Origin: Adiantum capillus-veneris
Taxonomy: Eukaryota > Streptophyta > Polypodiopsida > Polypodiales > Pteridaceae
DNA length: 64,000 nt
Assembly (NCBI GenBank): GCA_014529385.2
Contig: CM043952.1
Span: 58,734,119 to 58,798,118 of the forward strand
Direction of reading: 5' to 3'
This document shows, in pieces, positions 1 to 11,035 of the stretch. The notes under the pieces are model-generated. The model saw nothing but the letters and a program-made list of their open reading frames with translations. It made no database searches and was not told the origin of the DNA. The translations under genes and the position numbers were made by a program. The first letter of the stretch is position 1; every line of letters starts with the position of its first letter.

Positions 1-3000
1 AGTTGTCAGGGGAAGGACCAAATAAAAGTACAAAGGTGGAAAGAGGAATTATTCTCGTAGCAAGTCCCGCAGTGCTAAAGGCAAGAGTGACATAGAATGC
101 TACCATTGTGGCAAGAAGGGTCACATGAAAAGAGACTGCAGAGAATGGAAAGCAGAAAAAGGCAAAGAGAAAGCTGAAGACCATGGTGAGAAGAACAAGT
201 CCTCAGTGAAGATTCAAGAAATAAATGTGACAAACACTGTTGCAGTGGATGACAGTCTGTTGTCAAGAGACATCTACTTCTTGAAGAATACAATGGACTC
301 AACTCTTCTTACAGCATCTGATGGAAATGCACTGAGTAACTGGATTATAGACTCAGGGGCATCACTTCATGTGTCTCCAAACAAGGATTGGTTTACTTCT
401 TATGTGACCACTAAAGATCATGTTCGGCTAGGCAATGGGCAAACATGTGAGATCTTAGGTGTTGGAGATGTTCAATTGAAGTTTCAGAATGGCTCTTCTT
501 TCACGTTGAAGAATGTGAGACATGTTCCCTCAATTACAAAGAGCTTGATCAGCACAGGTTTACTTGATGATGCTGGATACGTCACCACTTTTGGACAGAA
601 CATGTGGAAGATATCCAAGGGTTCTATGACAGTAGCACATGGAGTAAAGTCTGGAGGACTTTACATGATTTATGTATCAAATGTCTCTAAAAATGTAATC
701 AATGTAACCGAGCAGCCGAACGTTTCTTTGTGGCATAGCCGGTTAGGACATATGTCCAAGAAGGGAATGGAAATCTTGTCTCGTTCTGGTTATTTGCCTG
801 GCTTTTCATTTAATGATTTTGAATTCTGTGAACATTGTCTGTATGGTAAGCAAACACAGCAGCCACATAAGCATAGAAGCAGTAGAAGAGATACACAGTT
901 GGCACTTGTTCATAGTGATTTGTGTGGACCTATGCCTAACCTATCTCTAGGGGGAGCTTCTTACTTTATGACATTTATAGATGATTACTCGAGGAAAGTA
1001 TGGGTTACTTTCTCAAGCACAAGGATGAAGTGTTTAGTGTTTTCAAAACGTTTGTGACACTTGTGGAGAATCAGAGTGGCAAGAAGCTTAAATGCTTACG
1101 CACTGACGATGGTGGTATATTTCAAATGCCTTTCAGAACTTTTGTGAGTCAAAAGGTATAAAACGTGAACTTACTGCTCCTTACAATCCTGCTCAAAATG
1201 GTGTTGCTGAGAGGATGAATAGGACCATACAAGAGAAGGTCAGAAGTATGTTGTCTAATGCACAGCTGCCAAATGGGTTTCGGGCTGAAGCTGTATCAAC
1301 AGCTGTTCATCTTGTAAATAGATCTCCTAGCAAGGTTTTGCAGAAGGATTCAGTGCTAAAGATGGTATGGTCAGGCAAAATGCCCTCTTACAAGCATCTC
1401 AGAGTCTTTGGCTGTGAGGCATATACTCATGTTCCAAAGGAATTTAGGAACAAACTTGAGCCAAAGAGTAGAAAGTACATCTTTCTAGGCTATGGTAATT
1501 CTGGTGAGATGGGGTACAGACTTTGGGATCCCGAATCCAGAAAGGTTGTCCGTAGCAATGATGTTCACTTTAATGAATCCAAATATCATTCTAAACCAGA
1601 GAGGGTTGAGGAGATTAGAAGAGTTGTCTTCCAAGAAGATGGACCTGCACGTGCAAGACAAAATGTCAGGGTTCAAGAGGAGCAAGGACAGGATAGAGTG
1701 GAGCCACAGGTTGTGGCTGAGCCTGAGCCACCTATTGTGCGTAGATCTGGACGTGTCACGCGACCTCCTAATAGGTTTGTTCCATCTATGAACTATGTCA
1801 TGTTCACTGATTGCAATGAGCCTTCATGTTACAAGGAAGCTGTGCAAATGAAGGACTCCGGTAATTGGCAATTGGCCATGCAGTCACAGATGACAGCTCT
1901 GCATAAAAACCAGACATGGAAGCTAGTTAAATTACCACGGGGCAAAAAGTCTCTACCCTGTAAATGGGTTTACAGGTATAAGATCACTGCTCATGATAGT
2001 CATCCAAAGTACAAAGCAAGGCTTGTTGCCAAGGGCTTTAAGCAAGAACAAGGCATTGACTTTGATGAAGTCTTCTCTCCAGTGGTCAAAATGACTACAT
2101 TGAGATGCTTTCTTGCATTGGTTGCCATATTAGATTTGGTGTTGCACCAAATGGATGTCAAGACAACGTTCTTGCATGGTGATTTAGATGTGGAAATTTA
2201 CATGCAGCACCCAGAAGGGTTTGTTGAGAAAGGCAAGGACGATTGGGTATGCCAGTTGTTAAAGAGTCTTTATGGCTTAAAACAATCACCGAGGGCATGG
2301 TACCATAAATTCCACAAGTTTATGCTTTCTCAAGGCTACAAACGTAGTGATTTCGATCATTGTCTATATACAAAGAAGGTTAACTATGGCAGTTGGCTGA
2401 TCCTTATTTTGTATGTGGATGACATGTTGATTGCTGGCAAGCACTTGGAAGAAATTTCAGCTTTGAAGTCAAAGATGGAAAATCGTTTGACATGAAAGAC
2501 ATGGGTGAGGCAAGTCATATACTTGGTATGCGCATTGAGAGAGACAGATCAAAGAAGTTGATTTGCTTATCTCAAACAGAGTATATTGACAAGGTTTTGC
2601 AACGTTTCAATATGGAGAAGGGAAAGGCATTGAGTGTTCCATTGCCACCATATGTGAAACTTAGCAAACAAGATTGTCCTGTGTCTGAGGAAGAACAGAC
2701 TGAAATGGATAAGATTCCATATGCGTTTGCAGTGGGTAGTTTGATGTATGCAATGATTGATACTCGCCCAGACATTGCATTTGCAGTGGGAGGAGTAAGT
2801 CGATACATGTCAAACCCAGGCAAGAAACATTGGGAGGCAGTGAAAGGAATATTGAGATACCTGAAAGCTACAAAGAGTATGCATATATGCTATGGGAGTC
2901 AGGAGTTAAGTGTAAAGGGTTTTACAGACTCAGATTATGCAGGTGACTTAGACAACCGAAGGTCTACGTCAGGGTATGTCTTTACATTGGCTGGTGGAGC

Positions 3001-3370
3001 AGTATCATAGCGTTCTAGATTACAAGATTGTGTTACTCAGTCTACTATAGAGGGTGAATATGTTGCAGCATCAGAGGCATGCAAAGAATCAATTTGGCTT
3101 AATCAACTAGTAACAGATTTGGGAATCAAAGAAGAGATGCCTGTGTTATATTGTGATAGTCAAAGGGCTATACAATTGGCTCGCAATCCAGTTTATTACT
3201 CAAAGACAAAGCATGTGGATGTGAAGTATCATTTCATCAGGGAAATGCTCGAGGATAAGAAACTTCAGCTTGTCAAAGTTCACACCACAGAAAATCCTGC
3301 TGATCTACTTACAAAAGGACTTCCCTCAGAGAGCTTTACGCATTTTCGCAAGCAGTTAGGTGTAGGGTAG
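1..3370 (+). pseudogene. copia gag-pol polyprotein, broken (copy 1)
   Basis: Domains in order: CCHC zinc knuckle (C-x2-C-x4-H-x4-C, near 100-145), protease with WIIDSGAS (around 340-362), integrase zinc finger (H-x4-H then C-x2-C, around 733-850), integrase core (LVHSDLCGP near 905, CLRTDDGG near 1093, NGVAERMNR near 1198-1223), reverse transcriptase with YVDD (near 2413) and RNase H (TDSDYAGD near 2926, then CDSQRAIQLA and ENPADLLTKG). Breaks I can see: an in-frame TAA at 23-25; a lost T near 1004; a frame change near 1131-1150 shared with copy 2; a lost base near 2480; and TAG at 3008-3010 where copy 2 has a Trp codon. No full-length protein can be made. The asparagine after the second catalytic Asp of integrase has become Asp. 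Confidence 0.93.
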
Positions 3371-3459
3371 TACATCACTTCTCTACATCTCTTGTATAGT
3401 AGCTTGTATAGTAGCTTCTCTCACACTTAAAGTACCACATTGGACTTTAAGTGGGAGGT

Positions 3460-3651
3460 TTTTGGGGTATGAAGCCCAATGTGGTCGCCCAGGTAAGTGG
3501 GCGGGCCGCCAGGTATGTACACATGTTCTTTTGTAAAAACCTAATAAGAACTCACTATGCTCTACACATTGCAGTAGAGCGATTTCACCATATCGTCATG
3601 CTCTTCTTCTCTCACTCTCTCTCGCGTCACACTTCCGCTTGTACTCCTTCA
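3460..3651 (+). repeat. copia copy 1, 3' LTR (192 bp)
   Basis: It aligns base for base in length with both 192 bp LTRs of copy 2. The first bases read TTTTGGGG where copy 2 has TGTTGGGG, so the terminal TG is mutated. The right end is CTCCTTCA. I count about nine substitutions against the copy 2 3' LTR, and several turn CG into CA or TG, as expected from cytosine methylation decay. The tract AAGTGGGAGGT just upstream is the polypurine tract. Confidence 0.93.
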
Positions 3652-5593
3652 GTGAAGAAATGGGTAATTGAGCTGCAAGAGTTTGAGTTCTCTTTTCTAG
3701 TGGAAGATAGTACAAGGGCTACCCTAGCTGATTTGTTGACTTACAAGGAGAATCCCTTTATTGTTAAGGAAGAGGTGGTGAGAAAGGTAGTTGAAGAAGT
3801 TCCACAGATCAGCAATGCACATGTGTTGTTCTTTGATGGTTCATACAGAAAGAGCCATGATGCAGCTTTAGGGGGTATAGCACTTTATGATCCAGAGGGG
3901 AAGCTAGTATGCAAGAGAGGGTTAAAATTGGATGCTCATAGTATCAATGAGGCTGAATATGCTACTCTGGAAGCCGGATTACACATTTATTTGAAGCATG
4001 GGGTTCGAAGGTTGAGCATAAAAGGTGATGCCTTGTTATTGGTGAAGCAAGTGCTGGGTGTGTGGAAGAGCAAGAACACCTCATTGAAGGAAATGTGCTT
4101 CAGAATTAAAGGCCTGTTAAAAAGGTTCGAAGCATGGAGCATCAGACACATTGAACGTGCTCTAAATGGAGAGGCACATGAAGCAGCTCAAGGCATGATT
4201 GGGGAGCTATTTGTGTTGAGGACCACTTTACCTCTTTATCATGGCCGGGAAAGTTTGGCTCAAGAAGAGGAGTTTTTGCTAACAGGAATCATTCCAAGCG
4301 AGATTCAGAAGTCTAAGAAGTATGGCTTTGTGCGTAGAGCATACAGGTACAAATTGATTGGTGATTTCTTATACATGAAAGGGGCTGATCTCGTGTTGAG
4401 ACATGTACCTTGGCAGGAGGAGCTTTACAGAGTGTTGGAAGAGAATCATGAAGGCGCATGTGGTGGCCATTTTGCTCTAAAGATCACCTTGCATAATATT
4501 TTGGAAGAGGGGTATGTATGGCCTAGTTTGCACAAGGATGTTCACCATTGGTGTAGGTCTTGCAATAGGTGTCAAGCATTTGGGAAGAGAGTGTTGAAGC
4601 CAGAGCTACGAAAAACCATTATGGCGTTTGATGTGTTTGAAAAGTGGGGGGTTGATGCAATAGGCCCGTTACCTATCACAAGCAGGGGCAAAAGCTATAT
4701 CTTGATGGCAGTGGACTATCTCTCTAGATGGGCAGAGGCTATAGCAGTAAAACAGATCACTGCAAAGGATGTGGCAAAATTTGTGTATGATGAAATATGT
4801 TGCAAGTTTGGGGTGCCATTAGAGCTACTTTCATATAAGGGGCCAGGATTTATAGCTAAACTGCTAGACTTCTTATGCACAAAGATGAAGATTATACCAC
4901 TCCTTATTACCCGCAGTGTAATGGCTTAAATGAAAGATTCAATGGTGAGTTGGTACAAATTCTTTCTAAAGTGACAGAGCACCAAGGGATTTGGAATTGC
5001 CTAGTGCATTATGGGATTATCGTACTTCGGTGAAGACAGGTACAGGGTTTACTCCATTTCATTTGGTGTATGGAAAGGAAGCACTATTGCCTGTGGAGGT
5101 AGAGTTGCCTGCGGTCAAGATGTTAGAGAAGTTTCTTGGGCCGCCTAGTGATGCATTCAAAGAGAGTCTCTTGCAGTTACAAGAGGTCCAGTTGGATAGG
5201 ATGAGTGCATTGGAGCATTATGGGAAGATGCAGGATAAGGCTTTGGCAAAGATAAATGAAAAGGTCAAAAGTAAGGGTATCAAGAAACATGACTTGGTTT
5301 TGCGCTACAACAGTAAGCTGGACAACACCTTCCAAAAGAAGTTTCAAAGTAAGTGGGAAGGCTCTTTCAAGGTAGTGGAGTGTTTTCCAAATGGCACATA
5401 TCAGCTGGCTAACCTGGATCGTGTTCTACATAAGTCAAGGGTAAATGGATTGCGTCTTAAATTGCATCATGCTAGATTGATGATGGTGGAGCAAGATGAG
5501 CTGTCTGTGGATAAAGCAGTGTTGGTGAGGGATGAGGAGACCTGTGATGCGGCGAGTCTCATATCTCTCTTTGCTGCTGCTGATCATGAATGA
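3652..5593 (+). pseudogene. Ty3/gypsy (Tat-like) pol: second RNase H and integrase, broken
   Basis: The frame opens at the copia insertion border with a KKWVIELQEFEF stretch typical of the end of a gypsy RT/RNase H. There follows a second, archaeal-type RNase H (FFDGSYRK near 3830, EAEYATLEAG near 3955, KGDALLLVKQV near 4024), which is characteristic of plant Tat-type gypsy elements. The integrase zinc finger follows (H-x-GH region near 4450, C-x2-C near 4555-4575), then the core (WGVDAIGPLP near 4645) and a C-terminal part with ALWDYRTSVKTGTGFTPFHL near 5006. Faults: the second catalytic Asp is Tyr (LLSYKGPGF near 4837), and frame changes near 4885 and 4980 separate the Glu-containing LNERFNG block and the C-terminus. 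The 5' part of the element is outside the window. A reading frame that includes the copia LTR is accidental. Confidence 0.9.
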
Positions 5594-5621
5594 TCTAGCA
5601 GGCTAAGGGAGGGGCAAATTA

Positions 5622-6530
5622 TGTCAGGGGTTTTTTGGAGCAAGGGATTGCGCATATGTACATACACATACATGGTGCATCAAAAAAAGAATTTCCCATT
5701 TTCCAGAGCCAGGTGGTTACGTGGGGCCCACATGTGTACAGGTAGGACAAAGTGTACATAGTGCATCGATTTTCATCGTTACCAGTAGCAGTATGTTTTT
5801 TCTACAATAATGAGGAGTTTATAGCGCGTAAAAATTCTCGAGGAAGCTATCCGCGGGCCGATGACATGAGGTAAGCAGGTGCGTCAGATGGCATCTAGTG
5901 GCGTCAAGAGGGCGAACGGGGTCAATATTTGCACGCGGATGAGAACGAACACAACGTGGGTGTTTTCTTGTGAGAGTTATGCAGAAAAGTCATCATTAGG
6001 ACCATTTTTTGGGGCCACTTCACGTGGTTGCGAGACGCATTATTGAAAAGAAATGAGTGCCAAGTGTGCCGATGATGCAAAAAGGTGACAATTATGCACT
6101 GCGAGGTCAGTTTTTGGCGTGTTCGGGGTCCGTTTGAGGTCATCTAAAAGGCCAAGGGTGCCCAACTAATAAAGATAAGTGTGGGAACTGAAAAAACTGA
6201 GAGAATACCAGAAAACGTGGAGAAGAGAGGAGGAACAGTTGCAGGTGTGTTTTTGCTCATTTTGGAGCTTGTTTTGGCCATAAACTGCTCATCCAAGGTC
6301 GGATTTGAGCACTTTGACATTGTAGACTGGGGTTTTGGGCCGTTCCGGACGCAATGGTGCTGTCCATTTTGCCAAATTCCTCACTCTTTTCCTGCTATTT
6401 TTTTGTGTAAGTTTCTCCTATGAGCGAAGCTTCTTCTCCAATTTGTGATTGTATCTGGTATATTTTATCCATTTTGTGTGAGCTATTTGCCCCTTGGTGT
6501 TGGCCCAAGCTCAATTGTATCTAAACATCA
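5622..6530 (+). repeat. putative 3' LTR of the Tat-like gypsy element (right border uncertain)
   Basis: Just after the integrase stop there is a purine-rich tract (AAGGGAGGGG, 5605-5614) and then TGTCAGGGG at 5622, the expected order of polypurine tract and LTR start. The following 0.9 kb has no coding frame I recognise. A weak TATA-like AATAAAGATAAG sits near 6167. No second LTR is in the window, so the right end is only an estimate. Confidence 0.5.
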
Positions 6531-6560
6531 GAAATGATCCTCTTTTGAGCTGAGTTTTTT

Positions 6561-6562
<2 letters not shown>

Positions 6563-6599
<37 letters not shown>
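6563..6599. repeat. (GT)n microsatellite
   Basis: Pure GT dinucleotide tract, 37 bp, followed by GT-rich sequence to about 6760. Confidence 0.97.
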
Positions 6600-6600
<1 letters not shown>

Positions 6601-6802
6601 AGTGGGCAAGTAAATAGTCTCTCTCCTCTCACTCCAGAGGTGTGTTCCCTGTCTCGGCCAGGTGTGTTGTCTAAGCCGAGTGGTGCCCCATAGTGTGTGT
6701 GTGTATCTTCCCAAGAGTGTGTGTCGGGTCATTATAGAGGCGCTGTGTGTGTTTTCATCCCGCTCACAACGGGAGTGTAATGCATGAAGTGGTAGGATTG
6801 AA

Positions 6803-7489
6803 TCCACTGTTAAGTATGGAGCCTGATTTACCCCTTGTAATTTTCTATGGTAAAAGCGCACATTGGTAAGGCCCCCATTATGAGGAGAATCCATCGTGCG
6901 TGAAGGAAAATCACTCACCGGAAATAAAATTTTCACGGCCGCCAGAATATTCCTTTTCGCCGGAATATTATGGCCGAATGGCCGACCAGAAAGCGGTCGG
7001 TTGGCTAGTGGGGCCGGTAGTCAATGGCCGGTCGCCGAATTCAAAAGCGGATTTATCTACACAAGGACAACCACACATGAGCGGATTGGAGGGTCCAATT
7101 TGGACTTATTCACACAAGGGCGGCTACACATGGCTGCCTCTCATAAGAGAGGGTAGCCCTTTTGGCCTATAAAAGGAGGCCATTTCTACACACATTTCAT
7201 AGTGTGAAGTTGATGCAACAAGATAGGTGTAAGGTGGTGAGAGTGAAGCAAGGTGGGAGCTCCAAAAGGGTATAATCCCTTTGTAAACTACTTCTTGTTT
7301 TGAAGTACTAAAGCCATTGAGTGGCTGCTTTCCCGTGGACGTAGCCCACATTGGGTGAACCACGTATATTGTGTGTACTCTCTCTCTCTCTCTCTCTACT
7401 CTATAATCTCGTGTATGTAAATATGTCTCTCTCCATTAAGTAATCTACTCAATTATCTATTTATCTACGTCTTCTTTCCTAACATCCAC
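6803..7489 (+). mobile_element. solo LTR with 5 bp target-site duplication TCCAC
   Basis: The unit at 6808-7484 (677 bp) starts TGTTAAGTATGG and ends TTCCTAACA, giving perfect terminal inverted repeats TGTTA/TAACA. It is flanked on both sides by TCCAC (6803-6807 and 7485-7489). It contains a TATA box, a downstream CCGTGGACGTAG...GAACCACGT block that I associate with plant copia LTRs, and a CT tract at 7378-7397. No internal region adjoins either side, so this is a solo LTR left by LTR-LTR recombination. Removing it and one TCCAC rejoins the flanks cleanly. Confidence 0.9.
7168..7175 (+). promoter_or_regulatory. TATA box of the solo LTR
   Basis: TATAAAAG sits inside the solo LTR, about 360 bp after its left end and about 310 bp before its right end. 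It is a canonical core promoter for the U3/R boundary of an LTR, and a possible cryptic promoter reading rightwards. Confidence 0.7.
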
Positions 7490-9438
7490 CTCACTAGCAT
7501 GCCTTGCATGCAGAATTGTAAGCCCTTGTGGAGAGTGATGGCCTCAATCGTGAGAACCAAAACCATAAGTGCCTTGCACAGTTTAGACTGGTAGGGATTC
7601 TGTGAGCTTATATTCCCTATTTTTCCAGTTACCCAAAGCTCTGCTTCCTATAAAATTGCCAAAGAACTTTGCTTTGCACAATGACAGTAATTGCCAAGTA
7701 CGGTGTAAACGGAAAAAACAAGAAAAACTTAAACTCGGCTAACCTCGTCATTGTTGTAACCCGTTGGCGGGATATGTAGTGGAAGAAAACTCTCTTTAAA
7801 ATGGAACATAGTCATACCTGCTACACGAGGGGGGTCTGTCGTATGTATAGATACGTCCCTTTTATCGTATACGCCCGTCTGTTTCTCATGAAATAACCTG
7901 CTGGCATATTGTCAAGTCCGTCCCAAGTTTGTATGCTCATAGCATAGGCCAAACATGGAAGTCTTGTCTTTGCATGATAATTTTCAGTAGACCCACTTTG
8001 GATGCTACCATGCCTCAGAGCTACAAATACTCTTGCTCATAGACAAATGTCCTAGTAAAAGAAAGTCGACCTTGTCGAGCAATCACAAATAATTGACCTT
8101 GTCGAATTGTACAATGTGTATTGAAAAGCAAAAAATAAAAATTCCTTGCAAAATATGTACCTCTTACCGGATTGGCTTGATGACAGAGATGAATCCATGC
8201 TCCAGTGATGTCTAGAAAACAAGCCCTAACAATTTTCTTGTGACAGCTTCTGGAAATGGTCGTTAATGGTTGGTCCTATCGAGCACATGCCGCCTCCTTC
8301 ATCAAGATTAGCAACAAACCGTGTTGAACTCTATGAGATTCTCCAGCACCACCATGCCCTAAACTTTGGTAGGCATGGACAGATGTCTTACTGTGAAACG
8401 AGAGCATTTATGACTGATTTAAATCATCAAACCAGTCATTGGTCTTCGGACAACCAAAGTGTGCTAAACACAACCCTCTACATGATCCAACGGTGCAAGG
8501 TTTTTATGCCTTGAATAAGCCATGCGTGCAAGCAAATTTGATAACAACACGGTTTGCACAAGCCTTTCTCGTGTCTTGATGCAACATGTTCTTGAGGAAA
8601 ACAAAGCGGTATTGAAAACTTTTATTTACCTCCTAGTATTTACCTACTAAATGCCTTTGATAATTTGTCGTATCGGCCACAGTGCCTACGTTTTCGAGCA
8701 TCCTGGAACCTCAAACCATGTCCATGATCATATCATTGCCTTGCCAATACCTTCATACCGAACACCAATATGATGATATTGTCGATCTTCTGTGAATAGC
8801 AATTGAAGCCTTGAAATATTCTCCTGCAGAGTTCATGTCCTCATCAAGACTGCTTTGAAGCGATGGTTTTAGCCCTCTTTGGGACTCTGAAAGCAATCTC
8901 CTCGGGTAATCTTCTTAGTGTAGCAACATGCATGCTTTGTCTTTGCAAATCTTTGGCTGCCCATGCACTCATGAGCCGGAGCCGAGGTTCTTATTATGGA
9001 GCTCGGCATATTAAGAATTGTTTGTGATTTTGCCGATGTTGCCTTGATTGTCTTGTCGCAGCATGGGAGAAGAGGATGGAGGGCCGACCGTGGGCACCCC
9101 TCCTTTACCATTTTAACCAAGGGCTTTGCCCTACCGTGGGCGGCCAAGGTGAGAACACCAAAAAAAAGTCAAAAATAGCCATACCTGGCTGCAGAGCGAT
9201 GGCGGCCTTGTGCCCGTCGGCAAAACGAGCCCTGCGACATGGTGGGTTGCTCAGCATGGATCCTCACAATGACGGGAATTGCTCCCGCTAGCCATGCGAT
9301 GCCGTAGACGCCAGCCTCTATCAATTTTGTGCAGGTCCGCCGATGGCCGTCCTTCTCGCAAGCACCGTTTCCCACCAAAAGAAAAACCCTTGCTCCCATC
9401 GAGTCTCCAGGGGCTGCATCCCGCGAGCACTTCAATTT

Positions 9439-9439
<1 letters not shown>
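7490..9439. other. unassigned intergenic sequence
   Basis: About 2 kb with no coding frame I recognise on either strand; reading frames are short and unsupported. If the reverse-strand PBS at 9580 belongs to a real element, the right part of this stretch would be its untranslated leader. Confidence 0.5.
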
Positions 9440-9533
<94 letters not shown>

Positions 9534-9540
9534 AAGAGAG
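9440..9540. repeat. (GA)n microsatellite, about 90 bp pure
   Basis: Pure GA from 9440 to 9529, then an interrupted GAAAGAAAGAGAG tail to 9540. It makes long low-complexity reading frames (alternating RE or SL) in every frame, and none of these is a gene. Confidence 0.98.
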
Positions 9541-9579
9541 ACCTTGCTTTCATGCATGCTTCCCTCTCCTTCTCCCCTA

Positions 9580-9944
9580 GCTCTGATACCAGTGTAAGAC
9601 AAGGGGAACTAGAACCTAGGAGTCCACCTCCCAACCACCCACTATATAGCATGGCCCCTGGCCCTTTGCCCTAGTTGGACTCCCTTTCCACACTACCTAG
9701 CCGACCTTGCCCTTGTCTAGTCCGGCCTTGCCGTTGTCCTGACACTGTAGGAGGGTGACAAGGTGGAGAGGACTCCCATGGCCTTAAGACAGTGATTGGG
9801 GTGGCTTTTCTTGTGATGTGTTGTGGTGTGATTTACTCAAGTTATGTTGAACTAATGCAAATCTCACTTTGATTGGCCATGACAGATTTGTAAGAAGGTA
9901 TTAGTGCAACAAGCACCCCTTTCCCCTTCTCTCTCTTTCTTACA
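9580..9944 (-). mobile_element. reverse-strand copia remnant: Met-tRNA PBS plus putative LTR
   Basis: On the minus strand, TGGTATCAGAGC (9591-9580) matches all 12 bases of the PBS used by the complete copia copy here, complementary to the initiator-Met tRNA 3' end. Next to it on the plus strand a candidate LTR begins TGTAAGACAAGG (9593). It could end at CTTACA (9939-9944), giving inverted termini TGTAAG/CTTACA. It would be 352 bp long and holds a TATATAG near 9643. The PBS is clear. The outer LTR border is inferred from the termini alone, and no gag-pol coding is visible to the left. Confidence 0.6.
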
Positions 9945-9997
9945 TATATATTCGTGTTTGCTTGATCACTGCAGATACATTTCAAAGAAGCCAGAGC

Positions 9998-9998
<1 letters not shown>

Positions 9999-10026
<28 letters not shown>
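9999..10026. repeat. (CT)n microsatellite
   Basis: Pure CT dinucleotide tract of 28 bp. Confidence 0.97.
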
Positions 10027-10028
<2 letters not shown>

Positions 10029-10198
10029 GCGTCCTAGTTCGCATCCAAACTAGGTGGTGCCCCAAATCTTTGTAGGGTCAGGTTGCAGGTTTGTGTGTGT
10101 GTTTGTTGTTTTTCCCAACCCTACCCCAATTGAGCAGCACGGGAGCCTAGAAGGGTTCTTAGAGGCCACTCTTCTTGTTGCCCACCCCGGACCACCTC

Positions 10199-10833
10199 AG
10201 TATGCTTATTAGCATACTGTCTATGCCAGTAGGCATAGAAAGTATGCTTATTAGCATACTATCTATGCTAGTAGGCATAGAAAGTATGCTAGTTAGCATA
10301 GTTTTGATGGTTTTAAGGAGAAGAGATAACAACTCTCTGTATATTGTGTATGCTCATAAGCATGTCATGTATGCTAATTAGCATATTGTATGTTGGTTTC
10401 AAGAAGGGATGGCAGATTTCTATGTATTGTGTATGATAACTAGCTTACTATGATGTGAGTGGAAGTTAGCAAGAACAAAAATCCACAGTATGCTAATTGA
10501 AGGAAGGCTAAATAGCATACCATGTATGCTAATTAGCATATTATTTATGCCAATTGGCATAGATAGTATGCTCATTAGCATACCATTGTTGGTTTCAAGG
10601 AGAAAACATGGCAGCTTCCGATATACTGTGTATGCTAATTAGCATACAATGGTATGCTGTGAGTGGAAGTTAGCACAAACAAAAATGTGCAGTATGCTAA
10701 TTAGAATGTATTCTAATTAGCTAGTGTGGGTATGCTAATTAGCATACATGGTACGCTAATTACCATACTGTTTTGTCTAGTTAACATAAAAAATCTGCTA
10801 ACTAGCATAAACATTATGCTAATTAGCATACAT
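10199..10833. repeat. array of short palindromes, TATGCTAATTAGCATA type (array A)
   Basis: A dense series of self-complementary units of the form TATGCTaATtAGCATA (16 bp, a perfect palindrome in its consensus form), with variants such as TATGCTTATTAGCATA and CTATGCCAGTAGGCATAG. They are separated by 8-30 bp of variable spacer. Spacers partly repeat as well: a GGTTTTAAGGAGAA / GGTTTCAAGAAGGG / GGTTTCAAGGAGAA motif recurs. Together with array B (13220-14610) it brackets a minus-strand coding-like region. I know of no named plant repeat with this structure. Confidence 0.9.
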
Positions 10834-11035
10834 TTGTTGATTTACGAGAATGTATACAAATTCAATGTTTACAAGACAAAAAACAATGCAAGTAGTACAC
10901 ATAGTGTTGTCTTCAAAAAACAAATAGTACAGGATCTGATCATTATTATATGAAGTGAATGTCGGAATAGTAACAAACATTGTAAAGGCAATCTACAAAT
11001 TTCCCTCGTAATGTTACAAAACTATAGAGAGCCTC

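Larger units (their letters stand above)
1..3651 (+). mobile_element. Ty1/copia retrotransposon, copy 1 (5' truncated by window)
   Basis: This is the 3' two-thirds of a copia element: the end of gag with its zinc knuckle, protease, integrase, reverse transcriptase, RNase H, a polypurine tract (3450-3459) and a 192 bp 3' LTR (3460-3651). It is closely similar to the complete copy at 29054-34593 along its whole length, which fixes the domain order and borders. The DNA after the LTR continues directly into a gypsy pol frame, so the element is inserted in gypsy. The predicted target duplication on the right is GTGAA (3652-3656). The left copy lies outside the window, so this cannot be checked here. 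Confidence 0.95.

Noticed and set aside
75-302. Antisense and shifted frames over copia gag-pol (also 1485-1791, 2572-2823, 31023-31214, 32434-32740)
   Set aside because: The same chance frames recur in both copia copies because the sense coding is shared; they carry no motif of their own.
3451-4929. A 492-codon chimeric protein of LTR plus gypsy pol
   Set aside because: The first 67 codons are the copia LTR, fused by insertion; no promoter or start suggests expression.
9279-9674. Several long frames of Arg-Glu or Ser-Leu repeats (also near 23706, 25119, 42808, 49823, 53729)
   Set aside because: They are translations of GA/CT or CA/GT microsatellites and open in every frame.
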